NCBI GenBank assembly: GCA_942486035.1
Contig: CALNXK010000375.1
Location: 148,501-212,500, forward strand
Source of the DNA: Porites lobata
Taxonomy: Eukaryota; Cnidaria; Anthozoa; Scleractinia; Poritidae
Reading direction: 5' to 3'
Length of the DNA: 64,000 nt
A program made the translations under genes and the position numbers. Positions 1 to 11,300 of this stretch are shown here, piece by piece. Below the pieces are notes generated by a model. That model was given only the letters and a program-made list of their open reading frames with translations, searched no databases and was not told where the DNA came from. How positions within the stretch are numbered: the first letter of the stretch is position 1; each line of letters opens with the position of its first letter.

Positions 1-1732
1 ACGGTGATGGCTGTGTGTATGATAGGCTTTATCGTTCTGGATCAACTTGAGTTGTGTGGTTCGACTTGCCTTAAGAGCCATTTCTGGGCCGTGTTGTTTG
101 TGGCTGGGGTTCTTGGTTTAGCAGATGCTGTTTGTCAGTCCACCCTGTTTGGCTTAACCACTCACGCCTTGCCACCATTATATACTCAAGGACTCATGGT
201 AAGATTGCCTTTATATATAATTTTATTTTAACAGTAAATAAGTATTATTTAACTTCTTGTCATAAAAAAGTAGTCTCCTGTAGCTCACCGGTAGAGCATC
301 CAGGGGCCGGGGGCCTAACCGGAGATTGGGTTTTGTTAACTTGAGGTCAAAATTGTGTTGTTCCAAGCGCGGTTAGCTAGGGTACCTGGTAGTTAACCTC
401 AGGTTTAACGTGACTAACACACAGTTAGCATTCCAGAAAAAAAATTTACCAGGCCACGGTTGTTCAAACGTTGGATAGTGCTATCCACCGGATAAATCAC
501 TAGCGGATAAGTATTTGGGAAACCACTCGCACTTTCCACTGGATAGAGATTTATCCACCGGATAGCGCTATCCACCTTTTGAACAACTGGGGCCAGCAGG
601 TTAATAAGCCCTGACTAGTAACCACAGGGTTATGGGTTGCACTCCTGTTGGAAGAGAACTCTGATTTGCCACATCATCAGTGTTACTGACACAAAAAATA
701 TCCATTTACATTATATTCTCTAGCCTTTCAGTTAGACTACTGTAACCAGGGCCACCTAGATGCCTAGTTTAAGTTGACGAGTAGTATGGTTCACACAAGA
801 TTCATTTTAAGCTTCAAAACTTATTCTTTGGTAGAATTCTAACAAAGAGTGTTGGTGATATTTCGACGCACTTCCCACGGACCTACCTCTTTAGCAGCTC
901 AGATTACTTTCTCACATTTTTGTTGTTAGGAAAATGTTAGATGTTGTAATAATTTTCATTATATCTTCAACAGCTTGGGGTGGGCTTATGTGGCCTTCTG
1001 ATAACAATACTGAGGGTTCTGACAAAGACTACTACCAATAACCTTCACGTGTCAAGTTATTACTACTTTGGAACTGCTGCGGCATTCATTCTGCTAGTGA
1101 TAGGTGCTTATCTTCATCTTGCAAGGGGTGATGCATTCCAGCGTTACTACTCCAGGGTTCCAAGGAGTGGCATTGACACGGATTGGAAACATCCAATCCA
1201 ACGATTTGCATTCTTCACTGGTGAAGCATTAAGAGTGCTGCGTTACAAAAATGTCTTCTGCCATTGTTTTCTCCTCACTCTGGTAACTGCACAACAGTAT
1301 ATTGTTATGCCATCTGTGGTTACTATGGCAATAGACTTCCTCGGTAATGGTTGGTTTCCAGTATTGTTGATCCTTGTGTACAATATTGGTGATGTTCTTG
1401 GTCGAGGACCATTAGCCATGTACTATGTATATTCCTTACACTGGGCATGGTTATCAACTATGATGCGATTTGTTGTTGTAGTTGGCATCTGTTTGAGTGT
1501 ACCACCTCAGATGCTGAGTGACAGACCTGCTTGGATGGCAACGTTTGTAGCAGTACTTGGACTTTCAACAGGTCATCTGACTACATCACTGATCTCTTAT
1601 GCTTCCTCTGATGTACCTGGACGAGCCAAAGAAACAGTGGGATACTTGAGTGTGTTGAGTATAACACTTGGAATGGCTGGCGGAAGTGCTGCTAGTTACT
1701 GCATTAAAGCTGTATTGGATAGAACTGGATAG
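1..1732 (+). CDS. Equilibrative nucleoside transporter (SLC29/ENT family), 3' part
   Basis: Two exons are visible: one running in from the left edge to 198 (frame of 4, phase 0, donor GTAAGA) and a terminal exon 974-1732 ending in TAG, after an acceptor CAACAG. Joined, the protein shows alternating hydrophobic helices, including GVGLCGLLITILRVLTK, a loop with a charged RGDAFQRYY stretch, and a C-terminal half (RFAFFTGEALRVLRYKNVF, YNIGDVLGRG, then four further helices) typical of the second half of ENT proteins, which have 11 helices. ENTs move nucleosides, and some members organic cations, down their gradients across the plasma or organelle membrane. The N-terminal helices lie outside the window, so the subtype (SLC29A4-like or another) cannot be fixed. 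The gene looks intact here. The intron 199-973 carries a tRNA-like fragment and a snap-back MITE. Confidence 0.8.
276..345 (+). repeat. tRNA-like (SINE-type) fragment in the ENT intron
   Basis: The stretch contains TGTAGCTCACCGGTAGAGC, which resembles a polymerase III A box within a tRNA D-arm. It is followed by a GC-rich segment that does not fold into a full cloverleaf. It resembles the copy in a WNK intron near 42787 (shared GTAGCTCA and AGAGCATCC words). It is most likely a decayed tRNA-derived SINE rather than a functional tRNA. Confidence 0.4.
452..593. mobile_element. Snap-back MITE in ENT intron
   Basis: Terminal inverted repeats read GGCCACGGTTGTTCAAACG on the left and CTTTTGAACAACTGGGGCC on the right. 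Inside, words such as GCTATCCACCGGATAAAT recur in both orientations, so nearly the whole 142 bp can fold on itself. No ORF is present. A fragment with the same end (GGCCCCAGTTGTTCA) lies near 11790, so the family is dispersed. Confidence 0.65.
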
Positions 1733-1931
1733 TATGGAACTTGAGCCGAAAGGTCCGGTGCAAACATTTATGAATTTAAATCTACCTGCATCACCTTAAA
1801 TATGCCCAGAAATTGAGGTTTTGATAAGTACGAGGACATTTTAAAATAATATATAAGATTCAAAAATGCTTTTATCAGCCCACAGACAAATGATTGTCTC
1901 CTTGTTATCAGAATACTGAAATGTTTTAAAA

Positions 1932-2243
1932 TACCGTAATGTTCCGAAAATAAGCCCCGGAGCTTATATTTTTCAAAGGCCCTTTTTGAGGGGCTTATTT
2001 TTGGAGGGGCTTATATTTGGAGAGGCTTATCTATGGAGGGAAATTTGCGTCTCAAAATCGATTGGGCTAGACTTATAGTTGGACGTCAATTTACCCTTGT
2101 TTTACTTTGTATTTGAGGGCAATTTTCCAATTTCAAGCCCCCAGGGGCTTATATTTTCAGGGGCGGTTTAACGGAGGGTTTTTTACATTACCGGTTTGGG
2201 GGGGCTTATATTTGGAGGGGCTTATTTTCAGAATTTTATGGTA
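1932..2243. mobile_element. MITE with TACCRTAA-type inverted ends
   Basis: The left end reads TACCGTAATGTTCCGAAAAT and the right end TCAGAATTTTATGGTA, its near complement. The ends are followed inward by AAGCCCC/GGGGCTT and several GGGGCTTAT units. It is non-coding. A related element appears to lie in a WNK intron at 43864-44160. Confidence 0.65.
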
Positions 2244-3529
2244 TAATAATAATAATAGTGATGATGATGATGATGATGACAACAACAACAAGTAATAATA
2301 CATGAAGTAAATGTTTAAAAGTGATATATTTAACTATTATTATTATTATTATTGAAAGAGATTTACTTGCATGAAGTGTTATGCAGATAGAAGAGGGTTT
2401 TTGACCTTGGTGGATAACAACCCCCAAGATCTATCAAATGAAAGATGAAAAAAACATGATTCATTCAAATAATTTTAAGTTCTTATTACAGCTTTACCTC
2501 TTCATAGACTTCTTTAAAACGTTTGCCTGTTTCTTAGTGCAGTTTCAGAATTTGAAGAGGTGTTTTAACCTTACATGCCCCAAAAAAGTATCTGACATCT
2601 ATTGCACATTTAAAATCTTTTGCATATCCTTGCATTTGTTGCAATAAAATAATGTTCCATTTTAGTCAGAAATATGGCCTATTTTGCCGTTTTCTGAGTT
2701 CACTCATGCCAAAGCAGTTGGACTGCTGTGCCACTGCATGATAATTAACATGAGCAAAGTTTTGGCAGAGGAGCTCTGAAGTGTGCTCGTAATGGTCAGG
2801 AGGCACCCTGTGTTTGCTAGAATGGCAGCTTCACCATCAAAATTCTCATACCCTCAACAGCAATGCTGCCGGCTATGCAGGCTAATCTTGACCATCATAA
2901 TTTTTGTACTGCAAAGGCGTTGTTACATGAATGCATGGTAACTCAGTTGGCAGGTGCCATTTTAGATTAGCTTAAACATTACTTCATGGCAGATGGCAAA
3001 ACCACTAAAAAAAAGGAAACCTTTAAACTGTTTTGTCAGTTCTGTGTTAACAGAGTGAACAATAATTGAATGGTTCTGTGTCAACACAATTTCTGGTCAA
3101 AAATATGTTGGGCACCATGGGAACACTGCCTAAAATAGCAGCACTTATAATATTAAATAATTTTATAATCATTTGAAATATACTGGTTGGGAATATATTT
3201 ATGAAATTGTTGATTGAAATATTCTGTTGGGCTCTTCATGTAACGGATATGACACAACAATAATTATTTGAAGAGTTGTCATAATATTATTAATATATTG
3301 TATTAAATGGAGAGAAGCTGGATCAAAGTGTGCTTTGATGAATTTCTTGTGCCCAGTCAAAAAACATCCTGTCCTGTAAATTGAAGTCAGAGTAAAATAT
3401 TGACATTCTTGTTCAAGTTGCAATGCGGTCATGTTTTTAGTGTAATGTTCCCTTGGTAAAAAGTTGATACATAACCTTATGGCATTCATAAAATATATAA
3501 TGCTGAAAAATAACTTTTAACTTAAGGTG

Positions 3530-3704
3530 CAGGGATGTCACTAAGATTTTGAATTGCCGGGTGAATACGACAGGTAGGCGGGGAATATAAAACAGCTAGG
3601 GATTTCTTTTGGTTCTATTTTTCTTTTCTTTTCCTAGTAGCCTGGGGTCACATTCATAGTAGCCAGGGGAAATTCCCGGCCCCGGCCTCTTAATGACAGT
3701 CCTG
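3530..3704. mobile_element. Small MITE
   Basis: Inverted ends CAGGGATGTCACTAAGA and TCTTAATGACAGTCCTG flank about 140 bp of non-coding sequence with a GCCGGG/CCCGGC inner match. Recognition rests on the end symmetry alone. Confidence 0.5.
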
Positions 3705-4400
3705 AAAGGTGGCCCTGTCCCCCCCCTATATGAAATTGTTCTACTCTTTGTCAAAGATATGTTTGTTTTCTCAGGTATGCAAAATAGTTTATTTTCCTAA
3801 ATCCTCCCAAATCTCTCAGTTTTTCCTAAATTGTTTCTACTATTCACTCCTTGGTTACATTATTTTACTCTTTCTAGGAACATTTGACTGGCTTTCCCTG
3901 TAGAGAACAAATAATAATACTTAATATACAGTTAATCTCAATTTTTGCATTTGTTATGTAAATTTTGACGACTGCTGTACTATAGAAGCAGCTTTTAAAG
4001 ATCCGTGTTACGGGTGCATTAAATTGGAAAATCTGGATTTGGATTTGCAGTCAAATGTGAAATCCAAAACTGAATTTCAACATTGAGAAAACTGCTCATG
4101 GATTTTCCTTTCTTTCATTTCTTTGGGAGATCCGAACAAAACTCTTCTTAAGAACAGCAGTTTCACACACTCGTGTATAAGTAATGTCAACAAGACTAAT
4201 GTTCACAAGAACAGTTTTTCAATTCCTTTTCTGGATTTCCCAATTGAAGAGTAAAGAAGGAAATCCTCAAAATCTGGATTTCAAAGCCACCTTGAAGACA
4301 GATTTCTGTTTTTAGCTTTTGTTATTGTTATCTGGGTTTCAAAATCTAAATACAGACTTCTCAATCAAACACACGTTACATTGAAAAAGGTCAGGTAATA

Positions 4401-4734
4401 CAGGGTTCGTACAGGTCATGGAAAACCTGGAAAGTCATGGAATGTAAGAATTTCATTTTCAAGGACCGGAAAGTCATGGAAAATTTAAGTTTTGTTTGGC
4501 AGATAAGTTGCTGCAGATGACAAAGCAAGGATAACGTAAGATAAAGAGGAGTAATTAAACAGCACGAACGGCACGCATTTTGGTGGATACCAGAGTTTGT
4601 TTCTGGTGAACTGTTTAAGGTAAAAAAAAGGCTAAAACAAGTAAAGTTTTCAAAATTTTTGAAAATGACAGCTAAACCTAAGGTCATGGAAAAAGTCAGG
4701 GAATTTTAAGAATTCAAAAGAGTATGAACCCTGT
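4401..4734. mobile_element. MITE with CAGGGTTCGTAC ends
   Basis: The left end is CAGGGTTCGTACAGGTCATG. The right end is GAGTATGAACCCTG, its complement with one change. TAATA flanks both sides, compatible with a 5-bp target duplication. The interior repeats the word GTCATGGAA in both orientations. It is non-coding. Confidence 0.65.
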
Positions 4735-5466
4735 AATATGTTATATCATCATTCAAGGTTGTCAAAAGTAGCCGTCTGCCGGAGAAAATCGCCGCCTACT
4801 TGGTGAGAATTGGCAGGCTACTTTCCTTAGCATTTCTTTACGGATGGCGTTTTTTAGATAAAATATCGCTGGACTGACTGCTTAATTGACAACTCAGCAG
4901 TCTACTTCAAACCTTTCTGACAACACTGATCATTACAAGCACAATAATATATGGAAGGAATAACAGTAATAATTGTGTGGATATCACCTATTCAGTTGAT
5001 ATTAATGTGCCAGCTAGAAGCGCATTGGTTCTTGTAACAAAAGATTCTTTGGTTTCACTGCGTACATATTTGATTAACAAAAAACAATGTTTGTTAGCAA
5101 TGATGTCTCGTACAGAAAAAAAAACTGCAGTTTAGAGAAAATTGTATATACATATTATTAATATCAGCTAGCCTGGCTGGAGCCTGGAACTACATTTTAA
5201 TCATATTATTTAACTCTGCTTTTCTGTATATTCCATATAAAGTATCGGATGTAGAAATCTTCAGTTAAAACGTCTTTTGATTCCACTATTTTATCATCCT
5301 CATGCATTTGGACATAAGCGTCCATGTTTTATGGGCTTGACATATGGCAATCTCAAACACAGCGGCGAACGCAAGCATCAGACATCACCAGCGGAAGTAG
5401 TATGGCAAGATAATATTCTCTGTCCTTTAAACAAAATTAATGATCTTGTCATAATCCACAAAACAG

Positions 5467-5724
5467 TCATCTTTTCTTCTTTTTTTCCCACTTCAATCTC
5501 GTTTGTGATTGGGCAGTTGTTTGTCCGTGAACCTTTCGAGATTTGCTGTCTGTTTCTGGCAAAGCGTCGTTCTCGTGTGCAGATTTATCTGAAGGAATTA
5601 CTACAATTGCCAATATACAAATCAGCTGAAAAATACCGCCAATGAAAAGTCCATAATGAAGAACCAACTCCCAGAAAGACTTGTCCTCCATAATTTTGAA
5701 GCACTCGACGCTTGCACGCTCCAT
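5467..5724 (-). CDS. MANBAL: MANBAL-like small membrane protein
   Basis: An 85-residue single-exon ORF. The middle reads LHYGLFIGGIFQLICILAIV, a single hydrophobic helix at about residues 23-42, and the tail is very basic, ending KWEKKKKR. Vertebrate MANBAL has the same length (85), the same YGLFxGxIFQLICxLAI core and a KKKR end, so the match covers the whole protein. Its molecular function is poorly known; it is a predicted single-pass membrane protein. The ATG at 5724 is preceded by only 136 bp before the SPS2 start on the other strand, which suggests a shared divergent promoter. The recognition comes from family memory and was not searched. Confidence 0.8.
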   Translation of the reverse strand: MERASVECFKIMEDKSFWELVLHYGLFIGGIFQLICILAIVVIPSDKSAHENDALPETDSKSRKVHGQTTAQSQTRLKWEKKKKR

Positions 5725-5860
5725 TGACTACGTCATGTAAAATTTGTATAAAAGTAACCATACCGCCTCTTTCCCAGAGCCTCTCGGAATTTTTCTCCAA
5801 ACATCAACAAGACACAATGAGTTATCTAAATGAAGTACTAGTTTGCTTGGGCAATCCATC
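5725..5860. promoter_or_regulatory. Putative bidirectional promoter, MANBAL/SPS2
   Basis: The 136 bp between two divergent start codons must hold both 5' UTRs and at least part of both promoters. An ATG at 5817 in the SPS2 direction opens a short ORF to 5930, overlapping the SPS2 start in another frame, so it would act as an upstream ORF if it is in the mRNA. No TATA box is obvious. Promoter activity is inferred from spacing. Confidence 0.45.
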
Positions 5861-8800
5861 ATGGCCATGGCGTTGCCTGTACCGTTTAATCCCAAAGACT
5901 ATGGCTTATCCGAAGCATTTCGTCTCATAAACTACACCAAGCTTAAAGGATGAGGATGCAAAGTCCCTCAGGAGGAACTGCTCAAACTTCTAGAGGGACT
6001 TGGCGTCAATAAAGAGGAGGGGAAAATTGGAGTAGGGATGGACAGTTGTGTTCTTCCAACAAGACACGAGGGAATCTTCATTGTTCAAACCACGGATTTT
6101 TTCTACCCTCTTGTAGATGATCCTTATATGCAAGGAAAGATCGCCTGTGCCAACGTTCTAAGTGATCTGTACGCCATGGGAGTTACCAATTGTGATAACA
6201 TGCTTATGCTTCTTGGCGTTAGTAATCAGATGACTCTAAAGGAACGCGAAGTCGTGACACCGCTTGTCATCAAGGGATTCAATGACTTAGCTTTGGAAGC
6301 GGGCACTACAGTTAATGGTGGACAAACTGTGCTCAATCCTTGGTTTATTGTTGGTGGAGTTGCTTCAGGTGTGGTGTCCAACAGCGAGTTTATTATGTGA
6401 GTTTAATTTGCTTAAGCTAATAAAATATTAACAGCTACTGCATAAGTTACCTCATATAGCCAAATTTTAACAGGGGGAGTTTACCCCCGGGGGGGGGGTA
6501 CTCCCATACATTACCTATACGGGTATGTGCCGCCCAACGGGGTTGTGATTTTGAAGCCCCCGATTTAGAACGGGGTATCCATTTCAGAGACGTTTTCTAG
6601 AACGGGGTATAATATTTCGAATGCGCGAAAGCTCCAGTTTTGTAAGCGGCCATTTGAAATTATTCAAGGACAGATTGCTTTTCAAAATACGGTTGAATGC
6701 GTTAACAAGCAAACTGTTGTACTCTTGTTGCACCCTGGAACGGAGTATAAAAAACTGACCCATTTCTAGTACGGGGTATCAGTTTTAGGGCGAATTCTGG
6801 AACAGGGTTTAAAAAATTGGCCCATTTCTAGAACGGGCTATCAATTTTAGGTTTTTTTTTAAAACGGGGAGCCAATTTGGAGTTCCAGGCGGCACATACC
6901 CACCCAAAAAATACCCAAGTGCCCCCCCCGGGAGTTTACCATTCTCTTCCCTAATATAATCAGATGCAAACCACATGATTGTGAAAAATAAAAAAAAAAA
7001 CTGTCTTAATAGACTTGTGGTCATAATGTTTTTATTTTGTTAGGCCAGAGAATGCAGTTGTTGGTGATGTGTTGGTTCTTACTAAGCCTCTTGGAACACA
7101 GATAGCTGTCAATGCACATCAGTGGCTTGAAGATGTGAGTATTTTACAATACAAATTTTTGCATGCTAGTTTACATTACCGTTCTGGACCCCCACCAGTG
7201 CCATGATTCCCCTGTTAAAAAAGCCATTGTCAATTTGCCAATCAGGTTGAAGGGAAGTTCATGTGGTAATAATTACCTGACATGCGTAGAATTATTCTTG
7301 GAGTCTCTCTGTTGGAGGCCCAGAACAAGGATATTGGCACCACTTTGCAGACATTATGAACTGGAGTTAGATTATGTCTGTCTGTGATGCAGGCTAGAAA
7401 GCCATGACATCATTTTTTGTAGTTTGCTATTTGCTCAAACAGCCTTCTTTCCAATCAAATAAAAATATCATCAATCAACCTTATTTCCAATCAATTAATG
7501 TTATATTGCTAGCATCTTCCAAATATGGTAAGTCCCAGTTGGTTATGAAGAATTAGACAAGGGACACTTATATACAGATACTATGTAATTCAGTGCTAGT
7601 GATGTTATCCCCCCAAATTGAGAGGCTTTAGCAACAAAAATAATACACTTGAAACTGGAAGGTATCAACAAACAGGGTTGAGCCCTTGCTATCTTCTACT
7701 CTTATCATACTGTCGTCTACTGCTCCATAAGTTTACTTTTTAACTCAAGTATGGCTCTGTGCAACAACAATATTAATATCTCCATGTTGTTTTTGGGGGT
7801 GAACAGCCAAAGTGGTGGGCACGTATCAAGGATGTAACAACAACTGAAGAGGTGGAAAAAGCTTACCAGAATGCCATGCAGTGTATGGCTAGACTAAACC
7901 GCAATGCTGCTGACTTGATGCACAAATATGATGCTCATGGTGCAACAGATGTGACTGGGTTTGGAATTCTTGGTCATGCAAGAAATTTGGTAGCTAATCA
8001 GAAGTCAGAAGTCTCGTTTGTTTTGCACACCCTTCCAATTTTGGCAAATATGGTGAAGATATTCAAAGCTTGTGGAGTAAATTTCAAGTTACTAGAAGGA
8101 TATTCTGCTGAGACATCAGGTGACATATTTAATTGCTGTGTTGTATATCTATTCTTATTATTATAACAGTGTATTTAACCCTCTCCAGTCAACTGAGTTC
8201 AGTTGGGTTGAAAGTGCCTAAAAAACTTTAAAAGCCATTACCTTTCTAAAATATTATTTTCAGGTGTATCCATAGCCTGCGCGCAGACAAAATTAAACTC
8301 TGGTTAACTAATCAGAGTTTAGTTATCGTCTGCATGCAGGCTAGTGTATCCATTGACCTGTGTGGCGTAGTCTTAGAGGTGCCAAAAATGTCCGGTTGTA
8401 GGATTTTAAAATTTTTAAGCTGAAATACTGTTTTCATTCCATGCTCAGAGATTGTGGAAACATATAAGCCCTGAGAATCCATTTTTAAATCCAAGATTTA
8501 CAGCTGATTTAGCAGCCTTCTCCTACGTGTATCACTGCTTTAGGACACAGAATGCCATGAACACTTAGGAATATACTGTGTTGTAACGAAAATGCCAGTC
8601 TGGTGTGAGATACATGTAATTTTAAAACAGCAAGCAGCAATGGTAATTATTACTTTTTTATTTTGTTGCTTGCTCAGATATTCTGATCTGTGCTGTTAGT
8701 GGTCACACAAATAAAATAATCATTCCTAAAATTGTTCAAGTGTTTACGGTTTTGTAAAAGAGGAAAATATACATTTCTCTGGCTTAAGGCAGTTGAACAT

Positions 8801-9131
8801 TACACCAGCTGAGCTTACGAAAAAGGTAAGGTGGGTGTTTTACAGTCTCTATTGTGGAAGATAAAGTGAATTCCAAAATACTGGTAGGTATTAGAACTTT
8901 ATTGGTTAGTTTTCAGTTTTTACAGAATTTCCATTCCAGTCCATTTATCCATCAGTTTTCCTTGCATTTCTTGTAGGTGGTCTTCTTGTTTGTCTGACAC
9001 GAGACAAGGCTCAAAGCTTCTGTGATGAGCTGCAAGCTGTTGATGGACATCCTGCCTGGATTGTGGGTGAAGTAGTGTATGGCAACAGAGAAGTCAGGAT
9101 AGATGAAGATCTGAAAGTCATTGAAGTTTAA
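5861..9131 (+). CDS. SEPHS2: Selenophosphate synthetase 2 (selenoprotein, Sec at UGA 5951)
   Basis: Makes selenophosphate from selenide and ATP, the selenium donor for selenocysteine synthesis. There are four exons: 5861-6396, 7044-7134, 7807-8119 and 8977-9131 (TAA), with phases closing at each GT-AG border, giving 364 residues if UGA at 5951-5953 is read as selenocysteine. That codon is residue 31 in KLKG-U-GCKVPQEELLKLL, exactly the catalytic Cys/Sec position of the family, with the partner Lys three residues on. Downstream are IGVGMDSCVLP, VQTTDFFYPLVDDPYM, ACANVLSDLYAMG, NGGQTVLNPW and DVTGFGILGHA, all SPS hallmarks. The frame is open before and after the UGA, and conservation continues across it. 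A SECIS element lies 254 bp past the stop. A second in-frame ATG at 5867 could also serve as the start. Intron 1 carries a large MITE. Confidence 0.93.
5951..5953 (+). other. UGA selenocysteine codon
   Basis: In-frame TGA between AAA GGA and GGA TGC AAA. The reading frame from 5861 to the end of exon 1 at 6396 has no other stop. The residue aligns with the active-site Sec/Cys of selenophosphate synthetases (GUGCK). Confidence 0.92.
6473..6942. mobile_element. MITE in SPS2 intron 1
   Basis: The ends are inverted: a left GTTTACCCCCGGGGGGGGGG start, with GGTATGTGCCGCC inside it, and on the right GGCGGCACATACC followed by CCCCCCCGGGAGTTTACC. AACGGGGTAT units repeat several times inside. It is non-coding and lies wholly within the intron 6397-7043. 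Confidence 0.65.
8273..8344. mobile_element. 72-bp snap-back MITE with 8-bp target duplication
   Basis: The element starts TAGCCTGCGCGCAGAC and ends GTCTGCATGCAGGCTAG, with AAACTCTG/CAGAGTTT pairing further in. It is flanked on both sides by TGTATCCA (8265-8272 and 8345-8352), a perfect 8-bp direct repeat as left by hAT-type insertion. It lies in SPS2 intron 3. Confidence 0.8.
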
Positions 9132-9384
9132 CCTAACCCCCTCTTTCTGTTTTAGTGTACTAGTCTAAGCATATTGTAAGCATAGGAGAGTTTGAGTTAC
9201 TGACTGACTGTGTTTTTAAGATGAAATTGATGAAGTTGATGCAATTTATGAAATTGATGCAATGTCAAACATTTTTTTATTTCATGTTAGAGATATGTTG
9301 TTTGCAACATGTGTTCATGGCAACAAGAATTGAGCAGCTTGATGCCATTAGAATGATGTAACTTCTTTGTAGAAATTTTCATTT

Positions 9385-9450
9385 TTGTCTTCAATGAAGG
9401 CTTTTGGGAAAATTATCATTTAATCCTAAAAGGCGGATGCTTAAGGACAA
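9385..9450 (+). promoter_or_regulatory. SECIS element (form-2-like) in SPS2 3' UTR
   Basis: Hand folding gives helix I TTGTCTT (9385-9391) with AAGGACAA (9443-9450), then an internal loop. The quartet is TGAA (9395-9398, preceded by A) against GGAT (9435-9438), giving U.U, G.A, A.G and A.G. Helix II is mainly CTTTTGGGA (9401-9409) with TCCTAAAAG (9424-9432). The apical part is an AAA bulge and a TTA/TAA mini-stem. This matches the SECIS consensus of ATGA, apical AA and GA. SECIS recruits SBP2 and the Sec elongation factor so that UGA is read as selenocysteine. Confidence 0.88.
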
Positions 9451-10449
9451 TTATGAAATTTGTTTAACAGAGACAGTGTCTATTTTTCAGAGATTCTGAA
9501 ACCAAAATACATTGTATGCAATGAATTACTAAATAGATTTAAAATTTCATGTAAACTACTTTTAAGATCAGAAATGATTTCTGCACCTAACTAAATGTTT
9601 GCTTGGAAAAAGTTTCAATCCAGTGTTCTAAAAACAGTTTTAACAGTATGTTCATCTGAATAGTAAGCAATATGGGGACTGTTAAATTGATCTTAGAACT
9701 ATGAGGATTATCTTTGTTGCACTATATACCACACCCTTTTTGCCTAACCATAAGTTATACAGTTTTAAAACACTCCTGTTTACAATATTATTTTATTATA
9801 CATACTTGAATCTTAGAGAAAGATACTAAAGATGAAAGATAAGAACATTGTAATACTATTTAGCTTTGTAAATGCAAGAATATTAATAGCACTCAATCAG
9901 TGAAAAATACATGTATAATCTTCGTTTATCTAATGCATAAAAATGGCAACCATTAATAAAAAGGCAAAATATTCCTGCTACCATTTTGCGCCTCTTTTGG
10001 CCAAGGGCTGTAAGTCTTAAAGCTTGCTTTTGAACATTCTCCAACATCAAATCTCTTTGACCTGGTAAGGACAGCACACTGGATTGGCATAATCCAGAAT
10101 AATTATTAGCCTTACTAGAGACCATTCAAGGAAAGAAAGTTCAGATCTACTTTCGGCTCAAGCATGGGCTTAATCATACCAAAACACCTGTTGGCTTTAT
10201 TGCTGACCTCATGGCTGATATGGTCACTTCATCACAAGATCTTTCAATGATATTGATAATTCACTCTCTTGAGAAATTAACCAAAGCATTTCATAAACAG
10301 AGCTTAGACTACACTGTAAATGTGCCTGGAAGTTTTTTTTATTATTTCCTGGGTAAAATATATTTTGCATCACCATTTTTACTGTTATCTAGTATATTTA
10401 AAGGGTTGTGTTTGCTCTGAAGTAAAAATTTTGAAAACTCGCTACGTCT

Positions 10450-10620
10450 TTTTTTGCACAAACTATTGATTATTACAACATGTTGGGATATAGAAACAAG
10501 CAGAAAGCCTCACCTATGACTGAAAAACTTAATGCTTTTTTGCACAAACTATTGATTATTACAACATGTTGGGATATCAGACAAACAAAAGCAGGACAAA
10601 AAGACCCCTCACCTATGACT
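10450..10620. repeat. Two-copy imperfect tandem duplication
   Basis: The stretch TTTTTTTGCACAAACTATTG and the 20-odd bases after it, as far as the word GTTGGGATAT, occur twice about 86 bp apart. Each copy is followed by a diverged spacer and then TCACCTATGACTG. This is a local tandem duplication with later divergence. No coding sense is seen. Confidence 0.75.
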
Positions 10621-10755
10621 GCTAAAAAAACTAAGTAAAATGAACTGAACATTGGTGGGCAGGATGATTGGATGAACAATTATAAAATGGGAATGGGATT
10701 TCTTTTCTTCAGTGGTCTTTGCCGTTTCTTTCCCAACAACTGGATTACATCATTA

Positions 10756-11300
10756 CATGGTTCGCACAACTTCAGACAAACAAATTTTAAGGACTTTTCA
10801 AGGACAAATTACAGTTTTCAAGGACCCCGTTTGACTCCTTTAACCCCCTTTGATCAACCTATTGGCTAAAACATGTCATGGAGTCATTTAAGATTTTCAC
10901 TTCTTCAGCCATGGTTGATCACTTATTAATTTTTATACTTCCTTCTGCAACAAGACTTTGCAGAATGACTGGGTATGACTTGCAATTTCATCTGAGGTAC
11001 GGAAATACCATTTGAAATAGAGAAACAGAAATCAAATATCGTTCATGCAAAAAAAGGTTTTCATGTTACCAGTCAGTTTTACAGGCTCTTACACCGAGGA
11101 TAAACCAAATCTTCCTCGGAAAAATTACCTAATTTTACAGTAGTAAGGTGTCTTGCATTGACAAGGTTGTGAATTTCAAGGACTTTGCAAAACCTAATGG
11201 AGAAATTAGGTACTTTTCAAGGACCTAAACCAAATTCAAGGACTTTTCAAGACAACTGGTAAAATTCAAGACCTTTTCAAGATTGTATGAGCCATGGGAT
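10756..11300. mobile_element. Degenerate MITE-like element rich in CAAGGACTTTT words
   Basis: CATGGTTCGCACAA on the left is roughly inverted at the right by TTGTATGAGCCATG. The interior repeats CAAGGAC and TTTTCAAG words at both ends. It is diverged and borders are approximate. It may be related to the 4401-4734 family, which shares the word GGTTCG. Confidence 0.45.

Larger units (their letters stand above)
1733..5466. other. Spacer between ENT and MANBAL, with several MITEs
   Basis: No conserved coding exon was recognised. The spacer holds the ENT 3' UTR, three inverted-repeat elements listed separately (1932-2243, 3530-3704, 4401-4734), a short ATG/ACA trinucleotide run at about 2257-2292, ATT repeats at about 2336-2354, and otherwise AT-rich sequence. 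The short ORFs here are low complexity or repeat-derived. Confidence 0.6.

Noticed and set aside
2236..2427. ORFs through microsatellites (also at 53487-53669 and 58572-58811)
   Set aside because: Translations of trinucleotide repeats such as poly-Ile or poly-Leu; not genes.
5712..5930. ORF over the SPS2 start on the plus strand
   Set aside because: It is in a different frame from the conserved SPS2 protein; at most the part from 5817 is an upstream ORF.
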